This document shows positions 24,451 to 33,780 of a stretch of DNA of 64,000 bases, piece by piece. A program made the position numbers and the translations under genes. Numbering within the stretch: position 1 is the stretch's first letter; each line of letters opens with the position of its first letter. The stretch lies in assembly GCA_963712955.1 (NCBI GenBank), contig CAVQKF010000009.1:1-64000 (forward strand), written 5' to 3'. The notes beneath the pieces are model-generated. The model was not told the origin of the DNA, made no database searches, and saw nothing but the letters and a program-made list of their open reading frames with translations. This stretch comes from DATFVJ01 sp963712955 (lineage in GTDB: Bacteria; Actinomycetota; Actinomycetes; Streptosporangiales; Streptosporangiaceae).

Positions 24451-25029
24451 ATGTATCCGTCCCTTGACGGACCTCGGGGCAAGCCGTGGCTGCCGCGGCC
24501 GAGCCGGACATCGGACATGGTGGTCAACGCGTGCCACGCGATCGTGGCCGCCACCAGCCTTCACCAGCTCACCGAGGGCGTCGCGGTCGCCCTGGCCGGC
24601 GAGCTCGGGGACTGCGTGATCGTGGACGCCAGCCCGGACGGCGAGATGACCCGCAGCGTTGCGGGGCCCGGCCCCGAGCTGGCGGCGCGGCTGAGCAGGC
24701 TGAAGCCGGCGGAGTGCCCGCTGACCGTCACCACGACCCGGCGGGCCACGCCCATCGTGTATGCCCGCGCCGAGGACCGGACGCTCCTGGGCCACCTGCC
24801 TGATGGCCGCGCAGCCGCCGACGCCCTCCACGTCACCTCAGTTGCCGCTGCCCCGATGACTACCGGACGCGAGGCCCTGGGCGCTATCATCATCGCCCGT
24901 GGCGGCAACCCCGGCGCCGGCGCTTATATCACCTTCAACGAGCTGCGGCTCGTCGCCGAGATCGCCGAGCTGGCTGGTGCCGCGCTGGCCGCCTGGCACC
25001 GCCGCGGGCAAGGCGGTGGAGCCGGGTAA
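24451..25029 (+). CDS. GAF domain protein
   Basis: A 192-residue protein. One GAF domain spans roughly 35-185: VVNACHAIVAATSLHQLTEG, LAGELGDCVIVDASPDGEMT, then VTSVAAAPMTTGREALGAII and TFNELRLVAEIAELAGAALA. GAF domains bind small ligands or haem and usually feed phosphatases, kinases or ANTAR proteins; this one stands alone, so it may be an adaptor or the front end of a lost protein. The start ATG 24451 is supported by AGGAGG 8 bases upstream. It begins the signalling block that includes MEDS, KaiC-like, PP2C and ANTAR genes. Ligand unknown. Confidence 0.8.
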   Translation: MYPSLDGPRGKPWLPRPSRTSDMVVNACHAIVAATSLHQLTEGVAVALAGELGDCVIVDASPDGEMTRSVAGPGPELAARLSRLKPAECPLTVTTTRRATPIVYARAEDRTLLGHLPDGRAAADALHVTSVAAAPMTTGREALGAIIIARGGNPGAGAYITFNELRLVAEIAELAGAALAAWHRRGQGGGAG

Positions 25030-25074
25030 CCGGCGGTCGTTGGATGCTTTGGGATTCGCCGCTGTCCCTGGAGT

Positions 25075-25333
25075 TGCGCTGCGCGGGCTCACAGGCTGGT
25101 CAACGACTACCTACCTGGGCTACCTGGCCGGCCCGCTCGGCGGTGAGCTGGCCCGGTTCCTGGCCGCGGCCAAGCTCCGCTACGTGCCCCGTGTCGCCGC
25201 GGGCATGGCCAGCCAGATCACCATGCGGATGCTCATCCGGACCGGCCGTGGCCTCGCCGAGCTCACCGACGCCGACATCGCCGCCTTCGTGAGGCGATCA
25301 CGGCCCGGGAACGCGGCGGCGGGCGGCCCCTGA
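25075..25333 (+). pseudogene. tyrosine integrase N-terminal fragment
   Basis: Reads YLAGPLGGELARFLAAAKLR, YVPRVAAGMASQITMRMLIR, then TGRGLAELTDADIAAFVRRS. This resembles the SAM-like N-terminal domain of large actinobacterial tyrosine recombinases, especially the GRxLxELTxxDIxxF end. The catalytic domain is missing. It overlaps the 3' end of the GAF gene region. Confidence 0.45.
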
Positions 25334-25455
25334 AGCTGTACCGCGAAACCTTGACGCCACCCGCACCGTGATCCCCTAGATGGGCGCCCCGGTGATCCCG
25401 GCTGCCACGCGGCGCTGGGAATGGGCCCGCTACTTTGCCGGCGAAGGGACGGCTG

Positions 25456-26046
25456 ATGGCGCGAGCTGGAGCCGCCTCGGTGGCGGGTCGGCCAGCTTTC
25501 CTCTACCAGGCATGCCTGTACCACTCCGTTGATGAGTTTCTCGCGACCGCGGTCACGTTCATCGAGGATGGGCTCGCGGGCGGCGAGCCAGCGCTCGCGG
25601 TCACCACACTGGCCAACTTGGATCTGCTCAACGCCGCACTGGGCGAACGTGCCCGCGGCCTCGACTATGCGGAGACGGCGTCCTTCGGTCGGCGGCCGCC
25701 GCAGCGTGTCGCGGCCTTCGACCGCTACTGGAAACACGCCTGGACTGGCCGGGTCGGGTCCGGGTCCTCGCCGAGCCGACCTGGATGGGCCGGCCGGAGC
25801 GGGACATACGGGCGTGGAAGCAGATGAGGCCAGCCTCACCTGATCTTCGCTGACGCCAGGATCTGGATGATCTGCCGTTATGGCACTGGCTTGCTCCGGA
25901 CGAATATCGTTGCCGACGCGCGGCGGGCTCATCCGTCCTGCGTGGCCGGCATGGACACGCTGCCGGGCGCGTCCTGCACGGACCCGCCCGCGTTCGCCAG
26001 CGGCCTGGATGATGGGCCGTTGCCGCGGCGATCCGGCTGCACGTTC
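25456..26046 (+). pseudogene. MEDS domain sensor protein, frameshifted
   Basis: Reads FLYQACLYHSVDEFLATAVT, FIEDGLAGGEPALAVTTLAN, LDYAETASFGRRPPQRVAAF, then in other frames RVRVLAEPTWMG, RDIRAWKQ, LIFADARIWMICRYG and AWTRCRAR-type remains. This is the MEDS (DcmR-type sensory) domain of actinomycete anti-sigma regulators, normally followed by an HATPase domain; the HATPase part is not seen. At least three frame changes (near 25740, 25830 and 25890) break it. A second MEDS fragment at 41656-42050 covers the C-terminal half. Confidence 0.7.
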
Positions 26047-26131
26047 TGACACACGCTCTCACGAAAGTGTTCTGGCCGACCACCGGGGCCGCGCGGATCC
26101 CGGCGGCGCCTCGAGCAGGAACGGGGGTGGC

Positions 26132-27508
26132 TCAGGGCGCCGGTTCGGCGAGTGTGATGCCGTCCGGGGTGATCTCGAATTCCCTGATGCGGGGGTCGTG
26201 GCTGCCTGCGCGGGTCTTGAGGACGGTAAGCGTGCGGGTCAGGCTGGTCTCGCTGGTTCGGTATTGCAGCAGGACCACGTTGTCCGACAGGTGCGAGGCG
26301 CCGTGCTCGGTCAGCTGGGTGAGGCCGAACAGTTCCGGGACCTCGTAGGTCATCATGATGCTGATCCCTCGGCGTGAGCAGCGTTGCAGCAGCGAGTAGG
26401 TGTACTCGCGGAAGCCGGTGGGGTCGGGTGCCGCGTTCCGCAGGTCGCCGAGGCTGTCGACGATCACCCGCCGTACGCCGGTGGCCTCGATGGTGTCGAG
26501 GAGGTCATAGACCCACTCGTCGAGGTACAGGTCGACGGGGCTGCGGTACATGACCGTGACGCCGTCGCGCGCGAACGACCAGCCGAATCCGCGCGCGACC
26601 CGTTCGAGCTGGGTCGGATTCTCCTGCAGGGTGGCGACCAGCCCGGGCTCACCATTGCGCGCGCCGTCGAAGACGAAGTGCAGGCCCATCAGGGTCTTGC
26701 CGATGCCGGTCGGGCCGGCGACGAGCGTTGACGCACCGGGCCAGTACCCATCTCCCACCATGTCGTCGATCGCCTGGATGCCCGACGAGGTGCGGCGGTC
26801 GCCGAGTGTGTAGCCTTCCGCCTTGCCAGGGTCGGCAAGACGGGGGAAAACCGCGATTCCGTCCGCCGAGAGCCGGTACGAATGCCGGCCAGAAAGGAAA
26901 CCGCCGCCGCGAAGTTTCAGCACTCGCAGGCCCCGTGACGTTCTCCCGGCGGCCTGGTTGGTGCCCATCGCGATGATGGCATCGGCGACGGCGAACTCCG
27001 GTGCGGCGGCGATCTCCTCGTCCTCGTACTCGCCGATCCACAGCGAGGTGATCGGGAGCACGCCGAGCATGCCGGCGAGGTCATGCAGGAAGCGGCGGAA
27101 CTCACCGGCGTCTGGTGCGTAGGGCCGCAGCGCCTTGAAGCTGTCGATGACGATGATCGACGGCCGGTGCTCGCGGATGAGGTCACGCACCCGCTCAAGC
27201 ACCCCGGGCAGGCCCTTGTCGCTCAGCAAGATCCCGAGGTCGTCGTACAACACGCTGGCGCCGACTGCCGCCGGATCGAAAAACGACAGCGTCTGGCCAT
27301 AGCGGAGGATCTTCTCGAGCGGTTCAGAGACGGTGGACAGGTATAGCGCGGGACGCTCACGTTCGGCGTTTCGGAACACGCACTGCTGCGCGAGGATGGT
27401 CTTGCCGGCCCCTGGCAGCCCGATGACCAGCGAAATGGCGTCCCGTGGCAGCCCGCCGCCAAGCACCGTGTCCAACCGGCTCGTCCCGGTCGGGAGCCGG
27501 TCGATCAT
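26132..27508 (-). CDS. KaiC-like double-domain ATPase
   Basis: 458 residues with two RecA/KaiC-type ATPase domains. Domain 1: start PTGTSRLDTVLGGGLPR, Walker A GLPGAGKT at 30-37, Walker B IIVIDSF at 118-124. Domain 2: SGIQAIDDMVGDGYWPGAS, Walker A GPTGIGKT at 265-272, Walker B RVIVDSLGDL at 347-356. A single Glu (STVSEP near 62; TLQEN near 296) stands where KaiC has paired catalytic Glu. Outside cyanobacteria such proteins act in stress and light signalling rather than a proven clock. It overlaps the upstream MerR-receiver gene by 4 bases (27505-27508), so the two are co-translated. No KaiA or KaiB gene is present. Confidence 0.9.
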   Translation of the reverse strand: MIDRLPTGTSRLDTVLGGGLPRDAISLVIGLPGAGKTILAQQCVFRNAERERPALYLSTVSEPLEKILRYGQTLSFFDPAAVGASVLYDDLGILLSDKGLPGVLERVRDLIREHRPSIIVIDSFKALRPYAPDAGEFRRFLHDLAGMLGVLPITSLWIGEYEDEEIAAAPEFAVADAIIAMGTNQAAGRTSRGLRVLKLRGGGFLSGRHSYRLSADGIAVFPRLADPGKAEGYTLGDRRTSSGIQAIDDMVGDGYWPGASTLVAGPTGIGKTLMGLHFVFDGARNGEPGLVATLQENPTQLERVARGFGWSFARDGVTVMYRSPVDLYLDEWVYDLLDTIEATGVRRVIVDSLGDLRNAAPDPTGFREYTYSLLQRCSRRGISIMMTYEVPELFGLTQLTEHGASHLSDNVVLLQYRTSETSLTRTLTVLKTRAGSHDPRIREFEITPDGITLAEPAP

Positions 27509-28164
27509 GGCCTGGCCACGCTGCGGCGGATGAACGCGCTGTGGCCCAGCAAGTCCTTGACGGCCGAGACGAGCTGCAGCGGCTCGACCGGCCGTTGCAA
27601 GAACGCCGAGGCTCCCGCGTCGAGCGCCGCGTCACTGAGTTCAAGTGTGCAGATCGCCAGGATCGGCGTGTCAGCACGCGCGCGCAGCTGCCGGCAAAGC
27701 TCGAGCCCGCGCGCGCCGGAAATGAGCAGGTCCACCTTGATGAGATCGGGGGATACCTCGCCAGCCTTGGCCAGCGCCGCATCGGCATCCATGGCGACGA
27801 CGACCTGGTAGCCCTCGGTCCGCAGGAAATACTCGGCGAAGTCCGCGGCGTGCGGATCCCGCTCAGCCAGCAAGATCAGCGGGGTGTCACCGTCCCGGCC
27901 GGCCGGACCCACCCGGCTGCCGCCGGCCAGCCGCTCGCGCAGCAGCCGGTGCGCGTCCCCTGGCGACAGACCCGCGGCTAGCTGATCCGCCAGGAAGCGC
28001 AGCTGCTCCAGCTGGTCGCGCGAATACAGCCGGTGTCCGGCTGGGCTGCGCTCCGGCTGCACCACGCCGTAGCGTTCCTGCCAGGTGCGCAGCGTCGCCG
28101 CAGGGACGCCGAGCATTTCTGCTACCGCGCCAATACTGTACAGGGGCCGACTGGAGCCAGTCAT
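27505..28164 (-). CDS. MerR-type DNA-binding protein fused to a receiver domain
   Basis: 219 residues. N-terminal MerR winged helix-turn-helix at 8-75 (YSIGAVAEMLGVPAATLRTW, QERYGVVQPERSPAGHRLYS), a short linker, then a CheY-like receiver at 95-210: acidic pocket ILLAERDPHAADF, putative phospho-Asp in LIKVDLLISGARGLELC, Thr in ILAICTLEL; the conserved Lys is replaced by Arg (AFLQRPVEP). MerR-plus-receiver hybrids are unusual; the substitution suggests the receiver may be constitutive or sense by protein contact. First gene of a two-gene operon with the KaiC-like ATPase. It probably regulates the divergent phosphatase operon or itself (inference). Confidence 0.85.
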   Translation of the reverse strand: MTGSSRPLYSIGAVAEMLGVPAATLRTWQERYGVVQPERSPAGHRLYSRDQLEQLRFLADQLAAGLSPGDAHRLLRERLAGGSRVGPAGRDGDTPLILLAERDPHAADFAEYFLRTEGYQVVVAMDADAALAKAGEVSPDLIKVDLLISGARGLELCRQLRARADTPILAICTLELSDAALDAGASAFLQRPVEPLQLVSAVKDLLGHSAFIRRSVARP

Positions 28165-28231
28165 TTCACAGATGGTAGTGCCTTCGCCACTCCTAAGGCA
28201 AAACCTCTTCGAAACTCCTCAGTCCGGGTAG

Positions 28232-28259
28232 TTGACACGCTTCATCCGTGCCGTAGGCT
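28232..28259 (+). promoter_or_regulatory. sigma-70-type promoter in the divergent region
   Basis: TTGACA (28232-28237), 16 bases, TAGGCT (28254-28259), upstream of the phosphatase gene at 28474. Immediately downstream is an inverted CTACT...AGTAG (28256-28277). The 310-base gap between the MerR-receiver gene and the phosphatase gene holds no gene. Confidence 0.45.
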
Positions 28260-28473
28260 ACTCAATAACTCGTCAGTAGCTCGCCATCCGCACTGTGTCC
28301 GCCCACTATCCGCCCGGTCGGCTCCGCAGTGCGCACGAGACTGGACCAAAGTGCGAGGTGGCCCATGAACACCAGAATGCCAGCAAACCGGGGTGTGGCG
28401 ACGGCATCCTGGGAAACCGGCGCTACGCTCCCTGGGCCAATGAGTAAGACCTGTTGAGGGATGAGCCCGGAAC

Positions 28474-30575
28474 GTGACGCGCACGCGAGTCAGCCCTGCG
28501 GGCGGCTCCGGCCGCACCGTCAGCGCCGGCCGGGCCGTCGCCACTGCCAGCGGTGTGCGCGAACCGGCCGTACCGGCAGATCCTGACGCCGAGATGGCGG
28601 CGTTGCGCGGGCGGGTCCCGCCGCTGCGCCGCGCGGCTGAGGGCCCTTGTGCCGAAGCGCGGTCCACGCTGGACGCGGTGCTCGGCGAGCTGGAGGCCAC
28701 CATCGCGATGGTGGGCAAGCTGAAGTCAGGCCCGCGCGCGGGCGAGGCGGAGCGGCCGGGCGGCGTCGATGCGGAGCGGCGGCTGCTGCGCGCGGTGTTC
28801 CAGGTGGTACCGGCGCCGATCTTCCTGCTCGAACGCGACGGTGCCGTCCGCCGGGTCAACAGGCAGGCGGCCACGGTGCTGCGCGTGCAGCCGGGGTCCG
28901 CCACCGGGAAGCCGTTCACCGCGTTCGTCGATCCCCAGGACCGGCGCGCCGTGCGGACGCAGTTGACCGCTGTCTCGCGCACCGGCAGATCCCGCCTTCT
29001 TCGCTGCAGGCTCGCCGGGACGACCGGGAAGGTGGAGACCACCCTCACCTTCGACCTGGTGGAACGCCCGGGTGAATCCGGGCCGCTCGTCATGGTGGTC
29101 GCCGGACCGGCCAGCATGCCCCAGCCGCCGGCCGCCGAGGCAGACAGCCCGGTGGCTGGCCGCAGTGCCACCGCGGATCGCGCCATCGCTGCGGCCGCGC
29201 AGCGCTTCGAGCTGATCAGCGCGGTCACCCGGCTGCTGTTCGGCAACGCCACCTGCAGCGAGTCCCTGATGCTGCGGCGGTGTGCCGGCCTGCTGGCGGC
29301 TGAGCTCACGACCTGGGTGATGGTCGACGTGGATCAGGACGGGCAGCTGCGGCGCCTGTTCGTGACAGGCCCCGCGGGCGAGCAGTTCGCGGACCTCACC
29401 CGTGCGATCGAGAATCAGGCTCCGCTGCCCGGTTCATTGGCCTGGGAGGTGCACAAGTCGGGGCGGTCACAGCTGATCGCCGACCTACCAGACGCCACGG
29501 TGCTTGGCGGCACCTCATCGGCAGTACCGGTACTCACGTTGCTCGGAGTCACCTCCGTACTGTGCGCACCGCTGACTGACGGCGAGCGCGGCTATGGCAC
29601 GCTGACCCTTGCCAGGCCGCCAGAGGTGGGGCCATTAGCTGCCGCCGACCTCGACCTGCTCGAGGAGATCGGTCAGCAGCTTGCGGTCGCCATCAAGATC
29701 GGCCGGATGTTTAGGCGCCGGTCCGCGGTCACCGAGGCCCTGCAGGCGAGCCTGCTGCCGCGGCACCTGCCATCCGTCCCCGGGGTAGAGATCGCGACCG
29801 CGTATGTGCCATCGGCAAAGATCTCGGCCCGGGCGGTCATTTTTACGACGCCTACCCAAACCCGAGCGGGTGGGGCCTGATGATCGGCGACGCTTGCGGC
29901 CGGGGCGAGCAGGCTGCCGCGGTGACATTCCTCGCGCGTTACGCGATCAGGGTCTTCGCCCACTGGATTGCAGAGCCCGCGGACGTGCTGCGCCTGGCCA
30001 ACGAGATCCTGGGTGCCCAGTCGGACACGAATCAGTTCGTCACCGCCATTGCCGGGCGGCTCGGATGGCAGGACGAGCTGCTGCACGTCGTACTGGCGAG
30101 CGCGGGACACCCAGGTCCCCTGCTCGTGCGGCCCGATGGCCGCGTCCGGGTGCTGCCGGGCGGCGGGCTGCCGCTCGGATTTTCCGCCGACGCGCGGCCC
30201 GTCACCGAGCGGCTCGAGCTGAAACCCGGCGACCTGCTGTTCTTCTACTCGGACGGCGCTACCGAGGCACGCGAGGCGGCGGGCGCGTATTTCGACGGCA
30301 GGCTCGCCGACGCGCTTGCCGCGCTCGCCGGGCGGCCCGCCCGCGAGGTCGTCGCCGCTATCAGGGATCTGGTGCCCGAGTTCAGCGACAGCGACCTGCG
30401 CGACGACCTGATGATCGTGGCCCTGCGCGCCCTCGATCCACCCGGTGAACTACGGGCCAAGCTAACCAGCGGGATGCCCCTGCGCATGGAACTGACCTGC
30501 CATAACCTCTGCTATCCGCAGAGCCGCCGCGCCCGATGGAGCCTTCCATCGCCGAACCCGTGGAGCACGCCATGA
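28474..30575 (+). pseudogene. PAS-GAF-PP2C (SpoIIE-type) phosphatase, broken
   Basis: Parallel to the intact gene at 38204. Domains: PAS (RRLLRAVFQVVPAPIFLLER, residues about 105-205), GAF (FELISAVTRLLFGNATCSES onward, about 240-410) and a SpoIIE-type PPM domain. One missing base near 29820 breaks the PPM domain: the first frame ends at 29880 and the rest (MIGDACGRGEQAAAVTFLAR to the end) continues in another frame. In the repaired reading the metal-binding motif GGDFYD is PGGHFYD, losing an Asp. So even without the frameshift catalysis is doubtful. Its end overlaps the ANTAR gene start by 4 bases (30572-30575). Confidence 0.8.
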
Positions 30576-31324
30576 CCACTGACGAACTCGCCCGCGAAGC
30601 GGCCGAGTTGTTCGCCGCGGCCGACCCGTCCGGTACAAAGTCGATCCGTCAGCTGGCTGAGCTCGCGGCACGGCGGGTCCAGGCGTGCTCGGGCGCAACC
30701 GCCACCCTGTGGCGCGACGACGAGGCCGTGACGATGGCGGCGAGCCATCCTGACCTAGCCGCGCTCACCACGCTGCAGATCGAGACGCGCCGCGGCCCGA
30801 CTGTCGACGCGGTGCGCACCGGTGAGCCAATGCGCTGCGCCGACACGCTCGCCGAGGACCGATGGCCAGGGTTCGCCGCGGCTGCCCTCAGCAGAGGTGT
30901 CCGTTGCTGCGTCAGCCTGGTGCACGAGTTCAGCGGAATGGCCGTGACCCTGACGCTTTACAGCGTCAGGGCCCGGTCCCTCGATCCGGAGCAGCTACCG
31001 CTGGCCTCGCTGCTTGCCGCGTTCGGCGTGGCGAGCGTAGCCAACGCCGCCAGGTACGGCGACGCGCAGCGGACGGCGTCGCAGCTCCAGGAGGCCGTGG
31101 AGGCCCGCGCCGTGGTGGATCAGGCCAAGGGAATCCTCATGCACGCGCTCGGCTGCGATGCCGACGAAGCCTTCGACAGGATGCGGCGCGTCTCACAGAC
31201 ACGGCACGTCAAGCTGACCGGGGTGGCGCGCCGTGTCATCGAGACCGGTGGCATCGAATTAACTACCGGGGGAGCGGCGGCCGACAGTGGCGGTGCCTGG
31301 ACCGGGGATCAGAGAGCGCGCTGA
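30572..31324 (+). CDS. GAF-ANTAR transcription antitermination regulator
   Basis: A 250-residue protein. GAF-type sensor at about 25-165 (SIRQLAELAARRVQACSGAT, LVHEFSGMAVTLTLYSVRAR), then the ANTAR RNA-binding three-helix domain at about 170-230: QLQEAVEARAVVDQAKGILM, GCDADEAFDRMRRVSQTRHV, KLTGVARRVIE. ANTAR proteins bind paired hexanucleotide hairpins in nascent RNA to prevent termination. The ATG at 30572 overlaps the upstream TGA and fits coupling; an earlier in-frame ATG (30536) exists. It was presumably controlled together with the phosphatase. RNA targets are unknown. Confidence 0.85.
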   Translation: MTTDELAREAAELFAAADPSGTKSIRQLAELAARRVQACSGATATLWRDDEAVTMAASHPDLAALTTLQIETRRGPTVDAVRTGEPMRCADTLAEDRWPGFAAAALSRGVRCCVSLVHEFSGMAVTLTLYSVRARSLDPEQLPLASLLAAFGVASVANAARYGDAQRTASQLQEAVEARAVVDQAKGILMHALGCDADEAFDRMRRVSQTRHVKLTGVARRVIETGGIELTTGGAAADSGGAWTGDQRAR

Positions 31325-31449
31325 CCGGCACCCCGGGTGATGACCTCTACGTCGTGCCCTGCTGCCTTCCCAGCGTGCAGCGGCGCGGGTAGTCTACGGC
31401 AACGCGGACCGCCGCCGGGCGCTGGTAGCAAAGGCAGCGTTTTAGCACC

Positions 31450-31800
31450 TTAGGGGTACGTGCGGGGCTCACCCCTATTCGCGCGGTCGCCAATCCATGC
31501 GAGTGGTGTTTCGACGGGCCGGCGGCAGCACGCCAGCACCGCCTCGGCCTGCTCATCTGTCAGCGCTTCCGGGAACGGCGTCTCGAACCAGCCCTTCGCG
31601 GCCCGGTAGGTCATCGGCGCGCCGAGCGGCTGATGGTAGAGGTTGACCAGCACCATCTCAGTCCCGTCCTCGCCGGCCAGCCCGGCCCGCTCATGCTGGT
31701 AGCCGGCGTAAGCGGCGAGCACCGCGTCGCTGGCCGGCACGGCGTCGTTGGCCATTGTCACTAGGCCGCTGAGCGCGTGCTGCCTTACTTGCGCGGACAC
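31450..31800 (-). pseudogene. tyrosine recombinase internal fragment
   Basis: Reads EDGTEMVLVNLYHQPLGAPM then TYRAAKGWFE, a stretch that precedes the HxxR catalytic box in actinomycete integrases. After GWFE the sequence departs (TPFPEALTDEQAEAVLACCR) and no catalytic residues follow. It is a relic between the ANTAR gene and an IS5 copy. Confidence 0.45.
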
Positions 31801-31804
31801 CAGG

Positions 31805-31822
31805 AGCCTTATTCATAAGGCT
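31805..31822. repeat. small perfect hairpin
   Basis: AGCCTTA/TAAGGCT with a 4-base loop at 31805-31822, lying between an integrase relic and the 3' end of an IS5-type gene; it could serve as a bidirectional terminator. Confidence 0.5.
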
Positions 31823-32642
31823 TCAAAGTAATTGCTGAAGAAGAACAAGCCGATGACGGCGTGGAGCATCTCGGGGTATTTGCTGATCGGGGGCCGGTAG
31901 CGGCCGCCTTCTTCGGAAAGCATCCGTCAGGTCTTGAGGTGGGCGACGGCGCGTTCGATGGCGGCGCGCAGGGCGCTGAGGTCTTTGTTGAAGGCGGCCT
32001 GGGAATCGTGAAGTGTGCCGCCGGGCGGGCTGCGGAACGGGACGACGGTGATGCCGTCGACGCCGGTATAGCCGAGATCGGCGGCAACCTCAGCCCGGCG
32101 AGCAGATCCTTCGGGCCAGAGGCGGCGAAGGCGTACGCGTCGTGGCGGGCGCCGTGGACGGGAACCGGCCCGACGGCGGCCAGCGGCCGTCGAGGGTGGC
32201 AGCGACCTGGATGTTCATCCCGGGGTATCCGGCCTTGCCGGAGAACAGGTCCGGGATCGCCGCCCAGTCCCAGGTGGGCGCCACGCTGCCATCCACCAGG
32301 GCAGTTCCGGTGCCGGGGATCCCCGCCTGATCGGGCACCATGTTCGTGAGCGCGGCGCCGATGGCCAGGCGGATCAGGTCCCAGCGCCTGCTGACGGTGG
32401 ACTGCGGGCAGCCGAAGATGCCCCCGGCGGCTTCCTGGGTGAGGTTCTTGCGCATCAGCGCCACCACCAGCGCCAGCGACCGGAATAGCCCGATCACCGC
32501 AGGGCGCCCGCCCGGCACCGTCACATCCGTGATTTCCTCCCGGACACGCGCGGTGAGCTCGATGAGTTGCCCGTGCGTCAGCCCTGTAATAGCCTCGTAC
32601 CGCAACGGCTTCTCCTCGGAAGTCCCGCTTGTTTGACGGCAC
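31809..32642 (-). pseudogene. IS5-like (DDE_Tnp_4) transposase, frameshifted
   Basis: Starts MRYEAITGLTHGQLIELTAR at 32605, then FRSLALVVALMRKNLTQEAA, GCPQSTVSRRWDLI (helix-turn-helix), and the DDE part LVDGSVAPTWDWAAIPDLFS and YPGMNIQVAATLDGRW. The frame shifts near 32150. The remainder (YTGVDGITVVPFR, DLSALRAAIERAVAHLKT) is in other frames to about 31880. This matches HTH_Tnp_4/DDE_Tnp_4 transposases. Not functional as read. Confidence 0.75.
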
Positions 32643-32782
32643 GGGATTCCATGGGAGAAGCCGTTCTATTTCCAGCGCGACACGCCACAGGCCGCTAATT
32701 CACAGGCCCATCTGTGGAAATGTGGAAAATGCTGTCGCAACCCATCGTGAATGACCCTTGTGAATAAGGTTCCAGATCGCGA

Positions 32783-33185
32783 CGGCGAGCTACCCTGATG
32801 GCATCGACGGGTGAGCGCATCTTCCAGAAGAACGTGCCCGGGCAGGTGGTGTTCGATCTGTATCCCCCGGGCGCCCACCTTTCCCTGCGGTCTGCTGGGC
32901 AGCGTTCGCGCTTCGGGAGCTAGTCGAAGACAAGCTCGGCCACACCGCCCATATGCGGACGACCGGCGTCAGGGGCCTCACATCAGGTAGAGCTGAACCG
33001 CCGTGCGGGCCTCGATGCTCTGCGCTGCTTAGCGCGCGCCCTGCACGGTGCGGCGGGCCCGCCTGGGCGCACCGTCGACGCGCCGCTCCGCTGGGAAAGA
33101 TCTCACTGACGCTCGCGCCTCACCGCTTCACCATCCGGACGATCAGCGAGCAGCTTGGTGTTCCGCGGATCCGGGGGATGGGTTT
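32783..33185 (+). pseudogene. LigD polymerase-domain relic (NHEJ)
   Basis: Across shifting frames: SYPDGIDG, then ERIFQKNVPGQ, VVFDLYPPG, AAFALRELVEDKLGHTAHMR, TTGVRGL, and finally DARA.PHRFTIRTI. These are, in order, landmarks of the archaeo-eukaryotic primase-type polymerase domain of LigD (RYPDG...FFQKNxP...VxDLDPP...LRELVEDELGLTxxVRTTGSRGLH...RFTIRT). The domain is about 280 residues; roughly half is left, with internal deletions. It would have worked with Ku in double-strand break repair; no Ku or ligase part is nearby. Confidence 0.6.
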
Positions 33186-33385
33186 GGAGTCGGTGCCGGG
33201 ATCTGCGCCGCGCGCATAAGCTCCTGGCTCTCACCGATCGCTGAGCCAAGCGAGTGAAAAGTCTCGGCCAAATTGTAGAACGAAGACATTGATCTGGAAT
33301 TTCGCGGCAAGGTGGAAAGAGGCACATACCACCAAGCAATCCCACGGAGGGGCGTTATGAGCCCGCCCGTGGGCGGCGGAGCCTT

Positions 33386-33720
33386 CGGGGGATCCATGAC
33401 CCGCTTGACTGCCCGGACCCGCGGCTGGCATCGCTGTTCGCGATCTTCTCCCAGCTCACACACGAGGAGGAGATGCCCCACACTGAACGGCTCAGGGTCA
33501 CGGGTCAGGGCGGACCGGTTCACGGCTCATGGGAGACACCTCAGGATGGCAGTGCTCAGCCGGCTGCGTGTCATCGTTATCGCTCCGGTGGCGCTCGCAG
33601 CGGCCGCCGGTGCGCTGCTGATCGGGGGATGGCCGAGCAGCCCTGGAGCGTGCAAGGCGGCGTCGCGGCGTCGCACGCGCACTCGTGGCAGGGCCGCTCG
33701 TAGCAGGCCGCACGACGTCG
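33386..33720 (+). pseudogene. small membrane protein fragment (DUF3040-like)
   Basis: Reads DPRLASLFAIFSQLTHEEEM then PHTERL, and in another frame RLRVIVIAPVALAAAAGALL. The pattern of a short DDPRLAxxF segment followed by a basic linker and a membrane helix resembles actinomycete DUF3040-like proteins. Two frames are needed. Weak assignment. Confidence 0.35.
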
Positions 33721-33780
33721 GCCCGCCCGGGGCCCGCCGTCTGCCAGTTGCCCTGTCCAGCGATGGCAGCCCGCCGACGT

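Noticed and set aside
26132..27508. True circadian clock operon
   Set aside because: No KaiA or KaiB gene and the paired catalytic Glu are not both present; only a KaiC-like ATPase can be claimed.
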